From: JACCTU01 sp963769665
GTDB taxonomy: Bacteria > Actinomycetota > Thermoleophilia > Gaiellales > Gaiellaceae
Direction of reading: 5' to 3'
DNA length: 64,000 bases
Assembly (NCBI GenBank): GCA_963769665.1
Contig: CAVYMQ010000003.1
Coordinates: 248,001 to 312,000 of the forward strand
Below the pieces are notes generated by a model that was not told the DNA's origin, ran no database searches, and worked only from the letters and a program-made list of their open reading frames with translations. A program made the position numbers and the translations under genes. This document shows, one piece after another, positions 15,761 to 24,256 of this stretch. How positions within the stretch are numbered: position 1 is the first letter of the stretch; each line of letters opens with the position of its first letter.

Positions 15761-16138
15761 GTGCCACTCGAACGACCGCAGATAGAGAGACCCGAGGGGG
15801 ACATCCCGTTCGACCTCGGCATCGAGGACCTCACCGTCGGCGAGGGAGCCGAGGCCGCCAAGGGCAAGAAAGTGTCGGTGCACTACGTCGGGGTCGCCTT
15901 CTCGAACGGCGAGGAGTTCGACGCGTCGTGGAACCGCGGTCAGCCGTTCGAGTTCAAGCTCGGCAAGGGCCAGGTGATCCCCGGCTGGGACGAGGGCGTC
16001 GAGGGCATGAAGGTCGGTGGGCGGCGCAAGCTCACGATCCCGTCCGCGATGGCGTACGGCGCGAGAGGCGCTGGCGGCGGCGTGATCAAGCCGCACGAGC
16101 CGCTGGTGTTCGTGGTCGACCTGCTGGCCGTCGACTGA
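15761..16138 (+). CDS. FKBP-type peptidyl-prolyl cis-trans isomerase
   Basis: 125 aa, cytoplasmic (no signal peptide). One complete FKBP domain: VSVHYVGVAFSNGEEFDASW, GQPFEFKLGKGQVIPGWDEGVEGMKVGGRRKLTIPSAMAYG, and the terminal strand EPLVFVVDLLAV. The active-site aromatic and acidic positions (Y of HYVG, D of EFDASW, W of PGWDEG) are present. Catalyses Xaa-Pro isomerisation during folding. Stands alone between a divergent sigma operon and a histidine kinase. Confidence 0.95.
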   Translation: MPLERPQIERPEGDIPFDLGIEDLTVGEGAEAAKGKKVSVHYVGVAFSNGEEFDASWNRGQPFEFKLGKGQVIPGWDEGVEGMKVGGRRKLTIPSAMAYGARGAGGGVIKPHEPLVFVVDLLAVD

Positions 16139-16223
16139 GGGGCGGGTCGCTAGGCTAGTCGCGTCCTAGCAGGTAGCTCGTGGCCCCCTCCGCCCCGGGC
16201 TTGACCGACGAATCGAGAATCCA

Positions 16224-17906
16224 ATGACCGTCGCGGCGCAACTGCGGATCGCGATTGCGCTCCTCGTCGCCACGTTGGCGGCGATCCTGCTGGCTGCCTT
16301 CTACGTGCCCGCGCAGCTGCAGCGCAGCGCGAACGAGAAGTACGTCGAGGACGCGATCCCGCTCCGGTACTACGTCCAGGACCTCGCATTGCAGGTCGCG
16401 CGCCAGCAGGCGTCGGTCGAGGCGTTTCTCCGGACTCGCGAGCCAATCCGGCTCGAGCGCTACACCGTCGCGGCGGACGCAGCCAACGGCGACCTCACAC
16501 AGATGAAGCCGCTGCTCGGCAGCCACCCGCGGATGTTCACGCTCGTACGCAGGGCGACAACCCAGATCGCCGAGCTCCAGGGGGCTTTTGACCAGCAGAT
16601 CGCGGCCGTTCTGTCCGGGACAGGGCGCAGCGAGGCGGGACGCCAAGCCGATCGCGCGCTCGAGCGGTTCGCGACCACGTCGGATCAGATGATCGACGAG
16701 ACGGACGCCTTCGTTGCCACCGCCGAGCGGGAGCAGCGCGAGCGCTACCGGCAGTTGCTCTTCGTGCTCGCATCGCTCGGAGTGCTCGCGCTCGGCATCG
16801 GCGTCGCGCTGTTCCTACTCGTTCCGCGCCGTCTCGGCCAGCTCTACGAAGCCGAGCAGCAGTCGCGGCGCGAGGCGGAGTCGCGGGCCGAAGCCGCCCG
16901 CGCGCTCGCGCACGTCAGCGACGGCGTCATCCTCACCGACGCCGCCGGCCGCGTGCGCTTCTGGAATCCCGCCGCCGTGAAGCTGATGGGAATCGACGAG
17001 GACGGCGCGATCGGCCGGGAGCTGGCGCGTCTCCTGCCGGGCTGGGAGCGGCTCGCCCAGCAGCCGGAGGGGCAATCCGGGTTCGGTGGCGCGGCCGTGC
17101 TGCCGATCCACCTCGACCGTGAGCGGTGGCTCTCGGTGATGAGCGTCGACTTCGGGGACGGCGTCGTCTACGCGGTGCGGGACGTAACCGAGGAGCGCGC
17201 GCTGGAGACGCTGCGCAGCGACTTCGTCGCAACGGCATCGCACGAGCTCAGAACACCGATGACGTCGATCTCCGGCGCGGCGCGGACGCTGCTCCGACAC
17301 GGTGAGCGACTACCGCCGGAGCGGCATCACGACTTTCTCGAGATGATCGTCGCCGAGTCGGACCGGCTCGCACGCATCGTCGACCAGATCCTCGTCGCAA
17401 GCAGGATCGAGGCGGGCAAGATCGACGTGTCCTTCGAGCGCTGCGACGCGACGGGAATCGCACGTTCGGTCGTCGATTCGGCGAAGCACCGTGCGCCGAC
17501 CGGGATCGAGCTGCACCTCGATGCGCCAGACGCACTGGAGGTCGACTGCGACCCGGACCGGCTGCGACAGATCCTCGGCAACGTGCTCGACAACGCGATC
17601 AAGTATTCCCCCGACGGAGGCGACGTTCGCGTCGAGTTGCACGGCGAAGACGACACGGTGCGGTTCGTCGTCCAGGACGAGGGCATGGGCTTCGAGCCGT
17701 CGGCGGCCGAGGCGATCTTCGAGCGGTTCCACCGACTGGACCCGCAACAAACGCGCGGGATCGGCGGCACCGGCCTGGGCCTCTACATCGCGCGTGAGCT
17801 CGTCCGGCGAATGGGAGGACGGATCTGGGCCGAGTCGGAGCGCGGACGCGGTGCGGTGTTCTCCTTCGAGCTACCGCGCGTAAGTGAGGAGGTTCCCTCG
17901 ACCTAG
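16224..17906 (+). CDS. Membrane PAS sensor histidine kinase
   Basis: 560 aa. Helix 1 at 9-27 (IALLVATLAAILLAAFYV) and helix 2 at about 178-198 (LLFVLASLGVLALGIGVALFLLV) enclose a roughly 150-residue helical extracytoplasmic sensor resembling CHASE3 or four-helix-bundle domains. PAS at about 225-320 (HVSDGVILTDAAGRVRFWNPAAVKLMG). HisKA at about 335-400 with the phospho-His in ASHELRTPMTSI. HATPase_c with N box NVLDNAIKYS, G1 DEGMGFE and G2 GTGLGLYIA. No response regulator gene is adjacent, so it is an orphan kinase here. Stop shares CTAG with the convergent gene. Confidence 0.93.
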   Translation: MTVAAQLRIAIALLVATLAAILLAAFYVPAQLQRSANEKYVEDAIPLRYYVQDLALQVARQQASVEAFLRTREPIRLERYTVAADAANGDLTQMKPLLGSHPRMFTLVRRATTQIAELQGAFDQQIAAVLSGTGRSEAGRQADRALERFATTSDQMIDETDAFVATAEREQRERYRQLLFVLASLGVLALGIGVALFLLVPRRLGQLYEAEQQSRREAESRAEAARALAHVSDGVILTDAAGRVRFWNPAAVKLMGIDEDGAIGRELARLLPGWERLAQQPEGQSGFGGAAVLPIHLDRERWLSVMSVDFGDGVVYAVRDVTEERALETLRSDFVATASHELRTPMTSISGAARTLLRHGERLPPERHHDFLEMIVAESDRLARIVDQILVASRIEAGKIDVSFERCDATGIARSVVDSAKHRAPTGIELHLDAPDALEVDCDPDRLRQILGNVLDNAIKYSPDGGDVRVELHGEDDTVRFVVQDEGMGFEPSAAEAIFERFHRLDPQQTRGIGGTGLGLYIARELVRRMGGRIWAESERGRGAVFSFELPRVSEEVPST

Positions 17907-18436
17907 CACTTCGGGATCGCCGGATACGCGATCGCCGAGTTCTTCCCCGTCTCGAGCCCGAGCCTGACAGCCGCGAACGAGAGCTGATCGTCGAAGACCA
18001 TCGTCAGGTTGGCGAGCAGGCGCGCCGTCGGGTTGTAAACGGTTCCCACGACGTTGCCGTTGACCTCGGAGCGCTCGGTGATCACGCCGTTGACGGTCGC
18101 GCGCATCCGCACGGCGCGCGCACTGTCGCGGATCGTCAGAGTGCCGGTTGCGACGCCCGTCGTGCCGCCCGGGTGAAGCGAGATCCGTCCGGTATAGGTC
18201 ACGACGCCGGCGAGCCGCACATCGGGACTCGACGAGCGTCCGGTGTAGGTCCCCGTCGTGATCGCGTAGCCGCCGCAGCGCTTCATGGTGAGCTTCCCCT
18301 GCTTGAGCAGCGAGAACGCGGCGTAGATCGGCTGCGGGCTCGCCTGTGTCTGCGTCTGCGCCACCTCCGCCGCGCTCAACCCGGCGGGCAGCGCAAGGAC
18401 CAGCACGAATGCCACTGCAATCGGGACGTGCTTCAT
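17903..18436 (-). CDS. Secreted protein of unknown function
   Basis: 177 aa from ATG 18436 with a strong upstream GGAGGTTTGAGG. Signal peptide KHVPIAVAFVLVLALPAGLSAAE. The mature part is beta-rich with a repeated theme (GTYTGRSSSPDVRLAGVVTYTGRISLHPG; GVATGTLTIRDSARAVRMRATVNGVI) and ends in a Cys (AIPKC); another Cys is in MKRCGGYAI. I do not recognise the family. Its stop overlaps that of the histidine kinase. Confidence 0.8.
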   Translation of the reverse strand: MKHVPIAVAFVLVLALPAGLSAAEVAQTQTQASPQPIYAAFSLLKQGKLTMKRCGGYAITTGTYTGRSSSPDVRLAGVVTYTGRISLHPGGTTGVATGTLTIRDSARAVRMRATVNGVITERSEVNGNVVGTVYNPTARLLANLTMVFDDQLSFAAVRLGLETGKNSAIAYPAIPKC

Positions 18437-18533
18437 CCTCAAACCTCCATCCTCCCGGAGGCAGGGCCCTGGACGACCACGTCGAGAGTGTATGGAGTCC
18501 GGCCGATCAGAGCCAGGTGGCGAGTGGTAACAC

Positions 18534-19721
18534 TTGGCCACTGTGTACGACGTGATCGTGGTGGGGGCGCGATGTGCGGGGTCTCCGTTGGCAATGCTTC
18601 TCGCCCGCCGCGGGTACCGCGTCTTGCTCCTCGACCGAGCGCGCTTCCCGAGCGACACCGTGTCCACGCACTACATCCACCAGCCCGGCGTGGCACACCT
18701 GAAGGAGTGGGGACTGCTCGACCAGGTCCGCGCCACCGGCTGCCCACCGATCACGGAAGTGGGTTGGGACATCGAGGGCATCACGTTCTCCGGTCATCCC
18801 CCTGCTCCGGATGGTGTCGCGGAAGCCTTTGGTCCTCGCCGGTCCGTCCTGGACGCAATCCTGGTGCAGGCAGCCGTGGAGGCCGGCGCCGAGTTCCGAG
18901 AGACCTTCACCGTCAAGGAACTCGCCCGAGACGACGGACGTGTCGTCGGCGTAACGGGCCTTCTGCACCGAGGCGCAACGGTCACCGAGCGAGCCGGCGT
19001 GGTGATCGGTGCCGACGGGCTCCGCTCGACCGTCGCCCGGGCGGTGGAGGCAACCCCGTACGAGGAGCACTCGCCGAGAACCCACACGTACTACACGTAC
19101 TGGTCCGGGGTCCCGATCGACCGTCTGGAGTACCACAAGGTCCCGGGGCTCGGGGCAGCGGTCTTCCCCACGAACGACGGCCTCGTGATGGTCAGCCTCG
19201 CGTGGTCTGCCTATGACTACCCGCAAGGTGTGCGCTCGGACGTCGAGGGCAACTACCTGGCCGCTTTGCGACAGTTTCCGTCTCTGGCCGAGCGGGTCTC
19301 GACCGGCGAACGCGTCGAGCGGTTCGCCGGGATGGCGAGCATCCCGAACTTCTTTCGACAGTCGGCAGGCCCCGGTTGGGCACTGGTGGGTGACGCCGGG
19401 TACCACAAGGACCCGGCCGCAGCCCAGGGGATCACGGACGCGTTCAAGGACGCCGAGCTGCTCACCGACGTCCTCGACCGGGCCTTCACGCACTCCCGCC
19501 CGTTGGACGAAGCGCTTGCCGACTATGCGCGCAGCCGTGACGCGGCCGCCATGCCCTGGTTCCGCTGGGCACTGCGGTTCGCCCGCTTCGACACGCTCAC
19601 GCCGCCGATGCGCGACTTCTTGATCGCGATGGCCGCGGATCAGGAGTGGGCGGACAGATACTGCGGGCTGAACGCCGAAACGGTGAACCCCGACGAGTTT
19701 TTCGCTGGACGGCCGGCGTGA
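18534..19721 (+). CDS. FAD-dependent oxidoreductase, geranylgeranyl-reductase/PHBH-like
   Basis: 395 aa from TTG 18534; GTG 18543 (MYDVIVVGAR) is equally likely. N-terminal Rossmann FAD motif DVIVVGARCAGSPLAMLLARRGYRVLLLD (an AxCAG variant of GxGxxG), the DG motif VVIGADGLRSTVARAV, and the late FAD motif GPGWALVGDAGYHKDPAAAQGITDAFKDAELL. The layout matches group A flavin monooxygenases and their GGR relatives. Substrate unknown. The C-terminus (PDEFFAGRPA) is complete. Single gene with its own promoter region. Confidence 0.88.
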   Translation: MATVYDVIVVGARCAGSPLAMLLARRGYRVLLLDRARFPSDTVSTHYIHQPGVAHLKEWGLLDQVRATGCPPITEVGWDIEGITFSGHPPAPDGVAEAFGPRRSVLDAILVQAAVEAGAEFRETFTVKELARDDGRVVGVTGLLHRGATVTERAGVVIGADGLRSTVARAVEATPYEEHSPRTHTYYTYWSGVPIDRLEYHKVPGLGAAVFPTNDGLVMVSLAWSAYDYPQGVRSDVEGNYLAALRQFPSLAERVSTGERVERFAGMASIPNFFRQSAGPGWALVGDAGYHKDPAAAQGITDAFKDAELLTDVLDRAFTHSRPLDEALADYARSRDAAAMPWFRWALRFARFDTLTPPMRDFLIAMAADQEWADRYCGLNAETVNPDEFFAGRPA

Positions 19722-19796
19722 CGACTGGGGAGCGTGTACCCTCCGGCGCCGAATGCACCGCAGCCCAGCGGTGCGGGAACGAGGAGGGGACAATCT

Positions 19797-20591
19797 ATGC
19801 ACCTGCACAAGCGCTTCGGCGCGCTGGCGATCCTCGCGATGAGCGTGCTCGTCTTCGCCGGGGTCGCCGCTGCGGCGACCGTCGTCGTGACGCAGAACTC
19901 GTCCGGCTGGTTCGAGCAGACGGCGGCCGGAGGTGACGTCGAGTTCACGGAGGCCTACGGCGCCCCGCCCGGGCTCGGCGACGGAGCAGTCGAGCTGACG
20001 ACGACGTCGGACAATGCCTCGAGAGCCGGCTTGTTCACGAACGCGCACGCGGGAACACCGCTCGCGAGCGTGACGACGCTCGGCTACTGGACGTACCAGG
20101 CTCCGGGGAACACGGCGCCCGTCGCCGATCCGTCGTACCAGCTGCAGATCGACGCCAACGGGCTGGCGACGGCGGGCGGGTTCACGACGCTCGTCTTCGA
20201 GCCGTACTGGAACGTCACTCAGGGCCCGATCGTCCCTGGGACCTGGCAGCACTGGGACGTGGACGCCGGCCTCTTCTGGTCGTCGCGCTCCGTCCCCGAA
20301 TGCGGGCTGGTCGCCGGCGCCGGCGGCCCGCCGCTGTACACGCTCCAGGCCGTGAAGACGACGTGCCCGAATGCAGTGGTCGTCGGAATCGGCGCCAACA
20401 TCGGCACGTTCAACCCGAACTACACGGTCGCGTTCGACGGGATCGAGTTCAACGACACGACGTACGACTTCGAGGTCGGTCGCCGGCCGAGCTCGAAGGA
20501 CGACTGCAAGGACGGCGGCTGGATGACGTTCAACGACCCTGCGTTCAAGAACCAGGGCGACTGCGTCAGCTATGCGAACGCCAACAGCTGA
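19797..20591 (+). CDS. Secreted protein with C-terminal NQGDCVS motif
   Basis: 264 aa from ATG 19797, preceded by AGGAGGGGA. Signal peptide (RFGALAILAMSVLVFAGVAAAA). The mature part is beta-rich and lectin-like, with conserved aromatic strands (TLGYWTYQAPG, YQLQIDANG, GFTTLVFEPYWN, WQHWDVDAGLFW) and Cys pairs (PECGLV / TTCPNA). The C-terminus CKDGGWMTFNDPAFKNQGDCVSYANAN is a short tail I recall from many exported actinobacterial proteins. Function unknown; a surface or cell-wall role is plausible. A strong hairpin follows. Confidence 0.85.
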   Translation: MHLHKRFGALAILAMSVLVFAGVAAAATVVVTQNSSGWFEQTAAGGDVEFTEAYGAPPGLGDGAVELTTTSDNASRAGLFTNAHAGTPLASVTTLGYWTYQAPGNTAPVADPSYQLQIDANGLATAGGFTTLVFEPYWNVTQGPIVPGTWQHWDVDAGLFWSSRSVPECGLVAGAGGPPLYTLQAVKTTCPNAVVVGIGANIGTFNPNYTVAFDGIEFNDTTYDFEVGRRPSSKDDCKDGGWMTFNDPAFKNQGDCVSYANANS

Positions 20592-20601
20592 TCGAGCTCA
20601 G

Positions 20602-20631
20602 CGGGGAGCGTGCCGGCAGGCGCGCTCCCCG
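20602..20631 (+). terminator. Hairpin terminator
   Basis: CGGGGAGCG (20602-20610) and CGCTCCCCG (20623-20631) form a perfect 9-bp stem with a 12-nt loop, 11 nt after the stop at 20591 and before the tRNA gene. There is no U-tract, as is usual in GC-rich actinobacteria. Confidence 0.65.
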
Positions 20632-20656
20632 TCGCTCCGCTCGCGAGAATCGGGAA

Positions 20657-20728
20657 GCCGACGCCCGGACTCGAACCGGGGACCCCTTCATTACGAGTGA
20701 AGTGCTCTACCAGCTGAGCTACGTCGGC
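20657..20728 (-). tRNA. tRNA-Thr (anticodon CGU)
   Basis: 72 nt without the CCA end. On the minus strand the acceptor stem GCCGACG pairs with CGTCGGC, the D arm is GCTC-AGCTGGTA-GAGC, the anticodon arm is CTTCA-CTCGTAA-TGAAG, and the T arm is CCCGG-TTCGAGT-CCGGG. The loop CTCGTAA places CGT at positions 34-36, so it reads ACG threonine codons. All four stems pair perfectly. CCA is not encoded. Confidence 0.97.
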
Positions 20729-20769
20729 AACGCCGGCCTAGTGTAGCCCGCGGTTTTCGCGCCGACCCG

Positions 20770-21927
20770 CTACTTCTTCGGGCCCTTGGCGTTCTCTTCG
20801 CGGGCTTCGGGCTGGCCGCCATTCGCTGCGGCGGGCGGCTGAACGGGCGCGACGACCTGCTCTGGCTTCGCGGCCGACTTCGGAGCGACGCGCGCACCCT
20901 TGCTCTTCGTCTGCTTCGGCTTGTCCTTGCGCGCGTTGCCGTTCGAGTGGACCGCAGGCTGCAGCTTCTTGACCTGACCCGGCGGAACGGCCTTCGGCTT
21001 CACCTTCTGCTTCTCGGGCTTCGCTGCGGGAGCGACCGCGACCAAGGCCGTCTCCTCGACGACCGCCGGGGAGCTCTTCGGCTTCGTGCGTCGGGCGGCC
21101 GGGAGCTTCGTCTCGCTGCTGCTCGCGACGGTCGCCCGCGGGCTGGGACGGTCGAACACAACCGGTTCAGCCGGCGCAGCCTGAACGACCCGCGTCAGCG
21201 CCTGCTTCTCCGAAGCGAGCTTCGGGGTCGGTGCCGACGGCCCCGCCGCCACGACGACGGTGCCCGAGGCGGCGACCGCAACCGCGGCGACCTTCACCGC
21301 TGCGCCTCCCTCGAAGAGACCCCTGAGCATCGCGAGCAGCGCACCGGCGTCGAGCGCCTTGCGCATGCGTGAGAGCACGCCCGGCTGCTTCGCCTCGGAC
21401 TCGAGGTTCGCCGCGAGGTTGCGGCGCGCGCGGAAGATGAGCGTCTCGACGGCGGACTGCGACAGCTCCAGCTCGTCGGCGATCTCGTGGTACGAAAGCC
21501 CCTGCCACTCGCGGAGCAGAATCGCGCGTCGCTGGCTCTCCGGCATGTGCTCGAGCGACTCGGTCAGCCGCATTAACTCTTCGGGCGACTCCTGCGTCGG
21601 CGCCGCCACCACGTCCTGCACGGCGGCGAAGTCGCTCGGCGACTCGACGCGGCCGCGACGACGCGTCGAGCGGTGCCGCGTGAGGCAGACGTTGTGCGCG
21701 ATCTTGAACAGCCACGCGAGCTCCGCATCGGGCTTGACGCCGCGCTGCAGCGCGCGGTGCGCGTTCAGGAACGTCGTCTGGAGCGCGTCCTCGGCCTCGT
21801 CGCGCGAGCCGAGCTTGTTGACGCAGAACCCGAAGATCTGTGCCGAGTAGCGCTCGTAGAGGTCCTGGGTTGCGTCCGCCTCGCGGGCTGCGCGCTCGAC
21901 GTGTGCTGCACGACCGATGGAGGGGAC
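20770..21927 (-). CDS. Long-tailed sigma-70 family factor lacking a standard start codon
   Basis: From the region-4 part outward the frame is intact. Region 2 reads TQDLYERYSAQIFGFCVNKLGSRDEAEDALQTTFLNAHRAL, then AWLFKIAHNVCLTRHRSTRRRGRVES. Region 4 reads MPESQRRAILLREWQGLSYHEIADELELSQSAVETLIFRARRNL. A C-terminal tail of about 185 residues follows: a hydrophobic stretch (AAVKVAAVAVAASGTVVVAAG) and then a Lys/Pro/Ala-rich part, suggesting membrane tethering as in ECF groups with fused transmembrane tails. Upstream of region 2 the frame stays open but has no ATG, GTG or TTG before GTG 21621, which would delete region 2. I extend to the GTC at 21927 (VPSIGRAAHVERA), the most start-like position; this is a guess. 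385 aa on that basis. Confidence 0.7.
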   Translation of the reverse strand, partial: VPSIGRAAHVERAAREADATQDLYERYSAQIFGFCVNKLGSRDEAEDALQTTFLNAHRALQRGVKPDAELAWLFKIAHNVCLTRHRSTRRRGRVESPSDFAAVQDVVAAPTQESPEELMRLTESLEHMPESQRRAILLREWQGLSYHEIADELELSQSAVETLIFRARRNLAANLESEAKQPGVLSRMRKALDAGALLAMLRGLFEGGAAVKVAAVAVAASGTVVVAAGPSAPTPKLASEKQALTRVVQAAPAEPVVFDRPSPRATVASSSETKLPAARRTKPKSSPAVVEETALVAVAPAAKPEKQKVKPKAVPPGQVKKLQPAVHSNGNARKDKPKQTKSKGARVAPKSAAKPEQVVAPVQPPAAANGGQPEAREENAKGPKK

Positions 21928-21980
21928 TGCGGCTATTGCCGACCTCGACAGACTCGTTGACCGGGGTGGAGCCGCAGTCC
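21924..21980 (-). promoter_or_regulatory. 11-bp inverted repeat at the 5' end of the long-tailed sigma gene
   Basis: GGACTGCGGCT (21924-21934) and AGCCGCAGTCC (21970-21980) are perfect inverted repeats separated by 35 nt, spanning the presumed start of the sigma gene. It could be an operator or an mRNA hairpin that hides the start region. Confidence 0.5.
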
Positions 21981-22048
21981 ACCCAAGAAGGACCGTCGCA
22001 GTGTGGTTCAGCCACCGCGCGGCTGCAAGCCCCGCGAGAGTTGGTTTC

Positions 22049-23134
22049 CTACGACTCGTAAACCAGATTCGTCCCCAACTCCCGCCGCAGCCGCACGAAC
22101 AGCGACTCCAGCGCGAGCTCGGGATTCAGGTTGAACTCCTCCAGCTCCCTCCAGACCTGGCGCACGACCTCGCAGGCCCGCTCGGCGCCGGCGAGCCGGT
22201 CGAGGGTCGCGTCCTCGCCGAGCTCGGCGACCCGGTCGGAGTGGATCGCCGCGCTCTGGGCGCCCGTTGCGACGACGACGAGGTCGCGGTACCAGGCCGC
22301 CAGCTCCTCGAGCGAGGCGAGGAGCTCCTCGCGCTCGGCACCGCGCTGCGCACGTCGAAGCCGCTGGTCGGCGTCGCGCTGCGTCAGGTCGAGGCGCTCG
22401 AGGTCGGTCTCGGCTTTGGCGCGCGCCTCGGCGCCGCACTCCGCAGCGGCCTCGAGGATCCGCGCCGCGGCCTCGGCCGGCTCGAACGCCGGGTCGCGGT
22501 AGACGTCGCGCGCGAGCTCGAGCAGCGCGTCGCGTCGACCCGACGACGCGGGGTCGAGCAGGCGTTCGACCCGGTCGAGCCGCCCGCCCGCGACACGCGC
22601 GAGCGCAGTCACCTTGGACGGCGCGAGCTCCGCATCGCGCGACTGGATCACGTCGCGCACCGCGCGCTCCGACAGGCGCCGAAACGGCACGTGCTGGCAG
22701 CGTGAGCGGATCGTCTCGGGCAGCGGTCCGAGCTCGTCCGCGACGAGGACGATCACAGCGTACGGCGGCGGCTCCTCGAGATCCTTGAGCAGTGCGTCTG
22801 CCGCGTCCTCGTTCATCGTGTCGGCGGACTGCAGGATGTAGACGCGGCGCTGCGCCTCGAACGGGCGCATGTGCAGGTCGCGGTGCAGCGTGCGGACGTC
22901 GCCGATCCGGATCTGGTCGCCGACCGGCTCGAGCTCGTAGACGTCGGGGTGCGCGTGGCGGAGCACGCGGTCGGGCTCGCCGATCACCTCCGCGGCAAAT
23001 GCAAGCGCCGCCGCGCGCTTGCCCACTCCGCGCGGGCCGTGGAAGAGGTACGCGTGCGTGTGCCCGTCCGCGAGCGAGGCTCGGAGAAGGCGCTTCGCCT
23101 CGGGCTGCTCAGGAAAGGTCTCGAAGCTGTCCAT
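22049..23134 (-). CDS. holB: DNA polymerase III subunit delta'
   Basis: 361 aa from ATG 23134. AAA+ clamp-loader fold: Walker A variant AYLFHGPRGVGKRAAALAFA, sensor region EDAADALLKDLEEPPPYAVIVLVADELGPLPETIRSRC with the clamp-loader SRC arginine finger, then a helical collar with the C-terminal VRQVWRELEEFNLNPELALESLFVRL. The zinc-binding Cys set between Walker A and B seen in DnaX is absent, and delta' commonly lacks it. It loads the beta clamp during replication. It overlaps tmk by 26 nt, the conserved tmk-holB order. Confidence 0.93.
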   Translation of the reverse strand: MDSFETFPEQPEAKRLLRASLADGHTHAYLFHGPRGVGKRAAALAFAAEVIGEPDRVLRHAHPDVYELEPVGDQIRIGDVRTLHRDLHMRPFEAQRRVYILQSADTMNEDAADALLKDLEEPPPYAVIVLVADELGPLPETIRSRCQHVPFRRLSERAVRDVIQSRDAELAPSKVTALARVAGGRLDRVERLLDPASSGRRDALLELARDVYRDPAFEPAEAAARILEAAAECGAEARAKAETDLERLDLTQRDADQRLRRAQRGAEREELLASLEELAAWYRDLVVVATGAQSAAIHSDRVAELGEDATLDRLAGAERACEVVRQVWRELEEFNLNPELALESLFVRLRRELGTNLVYES

Positions 23135-23720
23135 AGATCGTGCGCGCGAGCTCCTTCGGCTCCTGGGATCCGTCCACGGCGAGAATACGGCTCGGGAAGA
23201 GCTCCGCGAGTTCGCGGTAGGCGCGATCGACCTTGGCCACGAACTCGTCGTTCTCGCGCTCGATCCGGTCAGGGCTCTCGGTGTAGCGCTGCCGGGACTT
23301 GGCCGGCTCGACGAGCAGGAGGACGGTCTTGTCGGGCAGCAGGCCGCGCGTGGCCTGGAGGTTCAGCTCCAGCACGGGCTCGACGCCGAGGCCGCGCGCG
23401 ATCCCCTGGTAGGCGAGCGACGAGTCGATGTAGCGGTCGCAGAGCACGGTGGCGCCGCGGGCCAGGGCCGGTGCGATCACGCGCTCCACCAGCTGCGCGC
23501 GCGCCGCGGCGAACAGCGCGGCCTCGGCCCAGGGGACGATCTCCTCGTGGCGATGGAGGACGACCTCCCGCACGGCCTCGCCCAGCTCGGTGCCACCCGG
23601 CTCGCGCGTGGCCACGACCTCGCGGCCGTCGGCCTCGAGTGCCTGCTTCAGGAGCTCGACCTGCGTCGTCTTGCCCGAGCCGTCCAGGCCCTCGAAGGTG
23701 ATGAACACGCGGGCCAGCAT
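23109..23720 (-). CDS. tmk: Thymidylate kinase
   Basis: 203 aa. P-loop FITFEGLDGSGKTTQVELL, the dTMP-binding DR(Y) motif VLCDRYIDSSLAYQG, the REPGGT motif ATREPGGTELGEAVR, and the LID region with SPDRIERENDEFVAKV. Phosphorylates dTMP to dTDP, downstream of ThyX. First gene of a tmk-holB pair. ATG 23720 has no clear ribosome site. Confidence 0.97.
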   Translation of the reverse strand: MLARVFITFEGLDGSGKTTQVELLKQALEADGREVVATREPGGTELGEAVREVVLHRHEEIVPWAEAALFAAARAQLVERVIAPALARGATVLCDRYIDSSLAYQGIARGLGVEPVLELNLQATRGLLPDKTVLLLVEPAKSRQRYTESPDRIERENDEFVAKVDRAYRELAELFPSRILAVDGSQEPKELARTIYGQLRDLS

Positions 23721-23736
23721 AGGGAGGAGCCGCGTC

Positions 23737-24255
23737 GTGTGGGGCGAAACTGGACCGCCCGTGGACTACCCCGTTCAGGCCAACCGCTGGCGGACGCGCG
23801 CGCTCCTCTTCGCCGCAATCGCGACCCTCGAGCTCCTCGCGCTCGTCGGGCTCGGCTCGATCGCCGCCGCCCGGGTGCTGGCCGGAGAAGTCGAGACCGT
23901 CGCGCGGGCGCGCGAGACCCTGCCAACGAAGCGGGACACGCCGGCTCCGACCTCGCCGAAGCGCCCGCTGCTCGAGCGCACCGAGACCTCGGTCGTCGTC
24001 CTGAACGGCAACGGCATCTCCGGCGCCGCCGGCGAGGCAGCGGGACGGCTCCGCACGCTCACCTACGTCGTCGCCGGCGCGACCAACGCGCCGCGCACGG
24101 ACTACGCGAAGACGATCGTCGAGTACCGCCCCGGCTACGAGCGTGAGGCGAAGCGCCTAGCCGCCGACGTCGGCGTGAAGCTCGTCGGCCCGCTCGACGG
24201 CCTCCGCGCCAAGGATCTGATGGGCGCGCACGTGGCGCTCGTCCTCGGCCGCTAA
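23737..24255 (+). CDS. Membrane-anchored LytR_C domain protein
   Basis: 172 aa from GTG 23737, preceded by AGGGAGGAG at 7-nt spacing, which decides this start over GTG 23761. One helix (LLFAAIATLELLALVGLGSIAAA), a Thr/Pro/Lys linker, then a LytR cell-envelope attenuator C-terminal domain: TSVVVLNGNGISGAAGEAAGRLRTL, YAKTIVEYRPGYEREAKRLAADV, HVALVLGR. The N-terminal LCP phosphotransferase domain is absent, so this is a stand-alone LytR_C protein, probably acting at the cell wall. Its transcription would stop in the palindrome cluster that follows. Confidence 0.85.
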   Translation: MWGETGPPVDYPVQANRWRTRALLFAAIATLELLALVGLGSIAAARVLAGEVETVARARETLPTKRDTPAPTSPKRPLLERTETSVVVLNGNGISGAAGEAAGRLRTLTYVVAGATNAPRTDYAKTIVEYRPGYEREAKRLAADVGVKLVGPLDGLRAKDLMGAHVALVLGR

Positions 24256-24256
24256 C

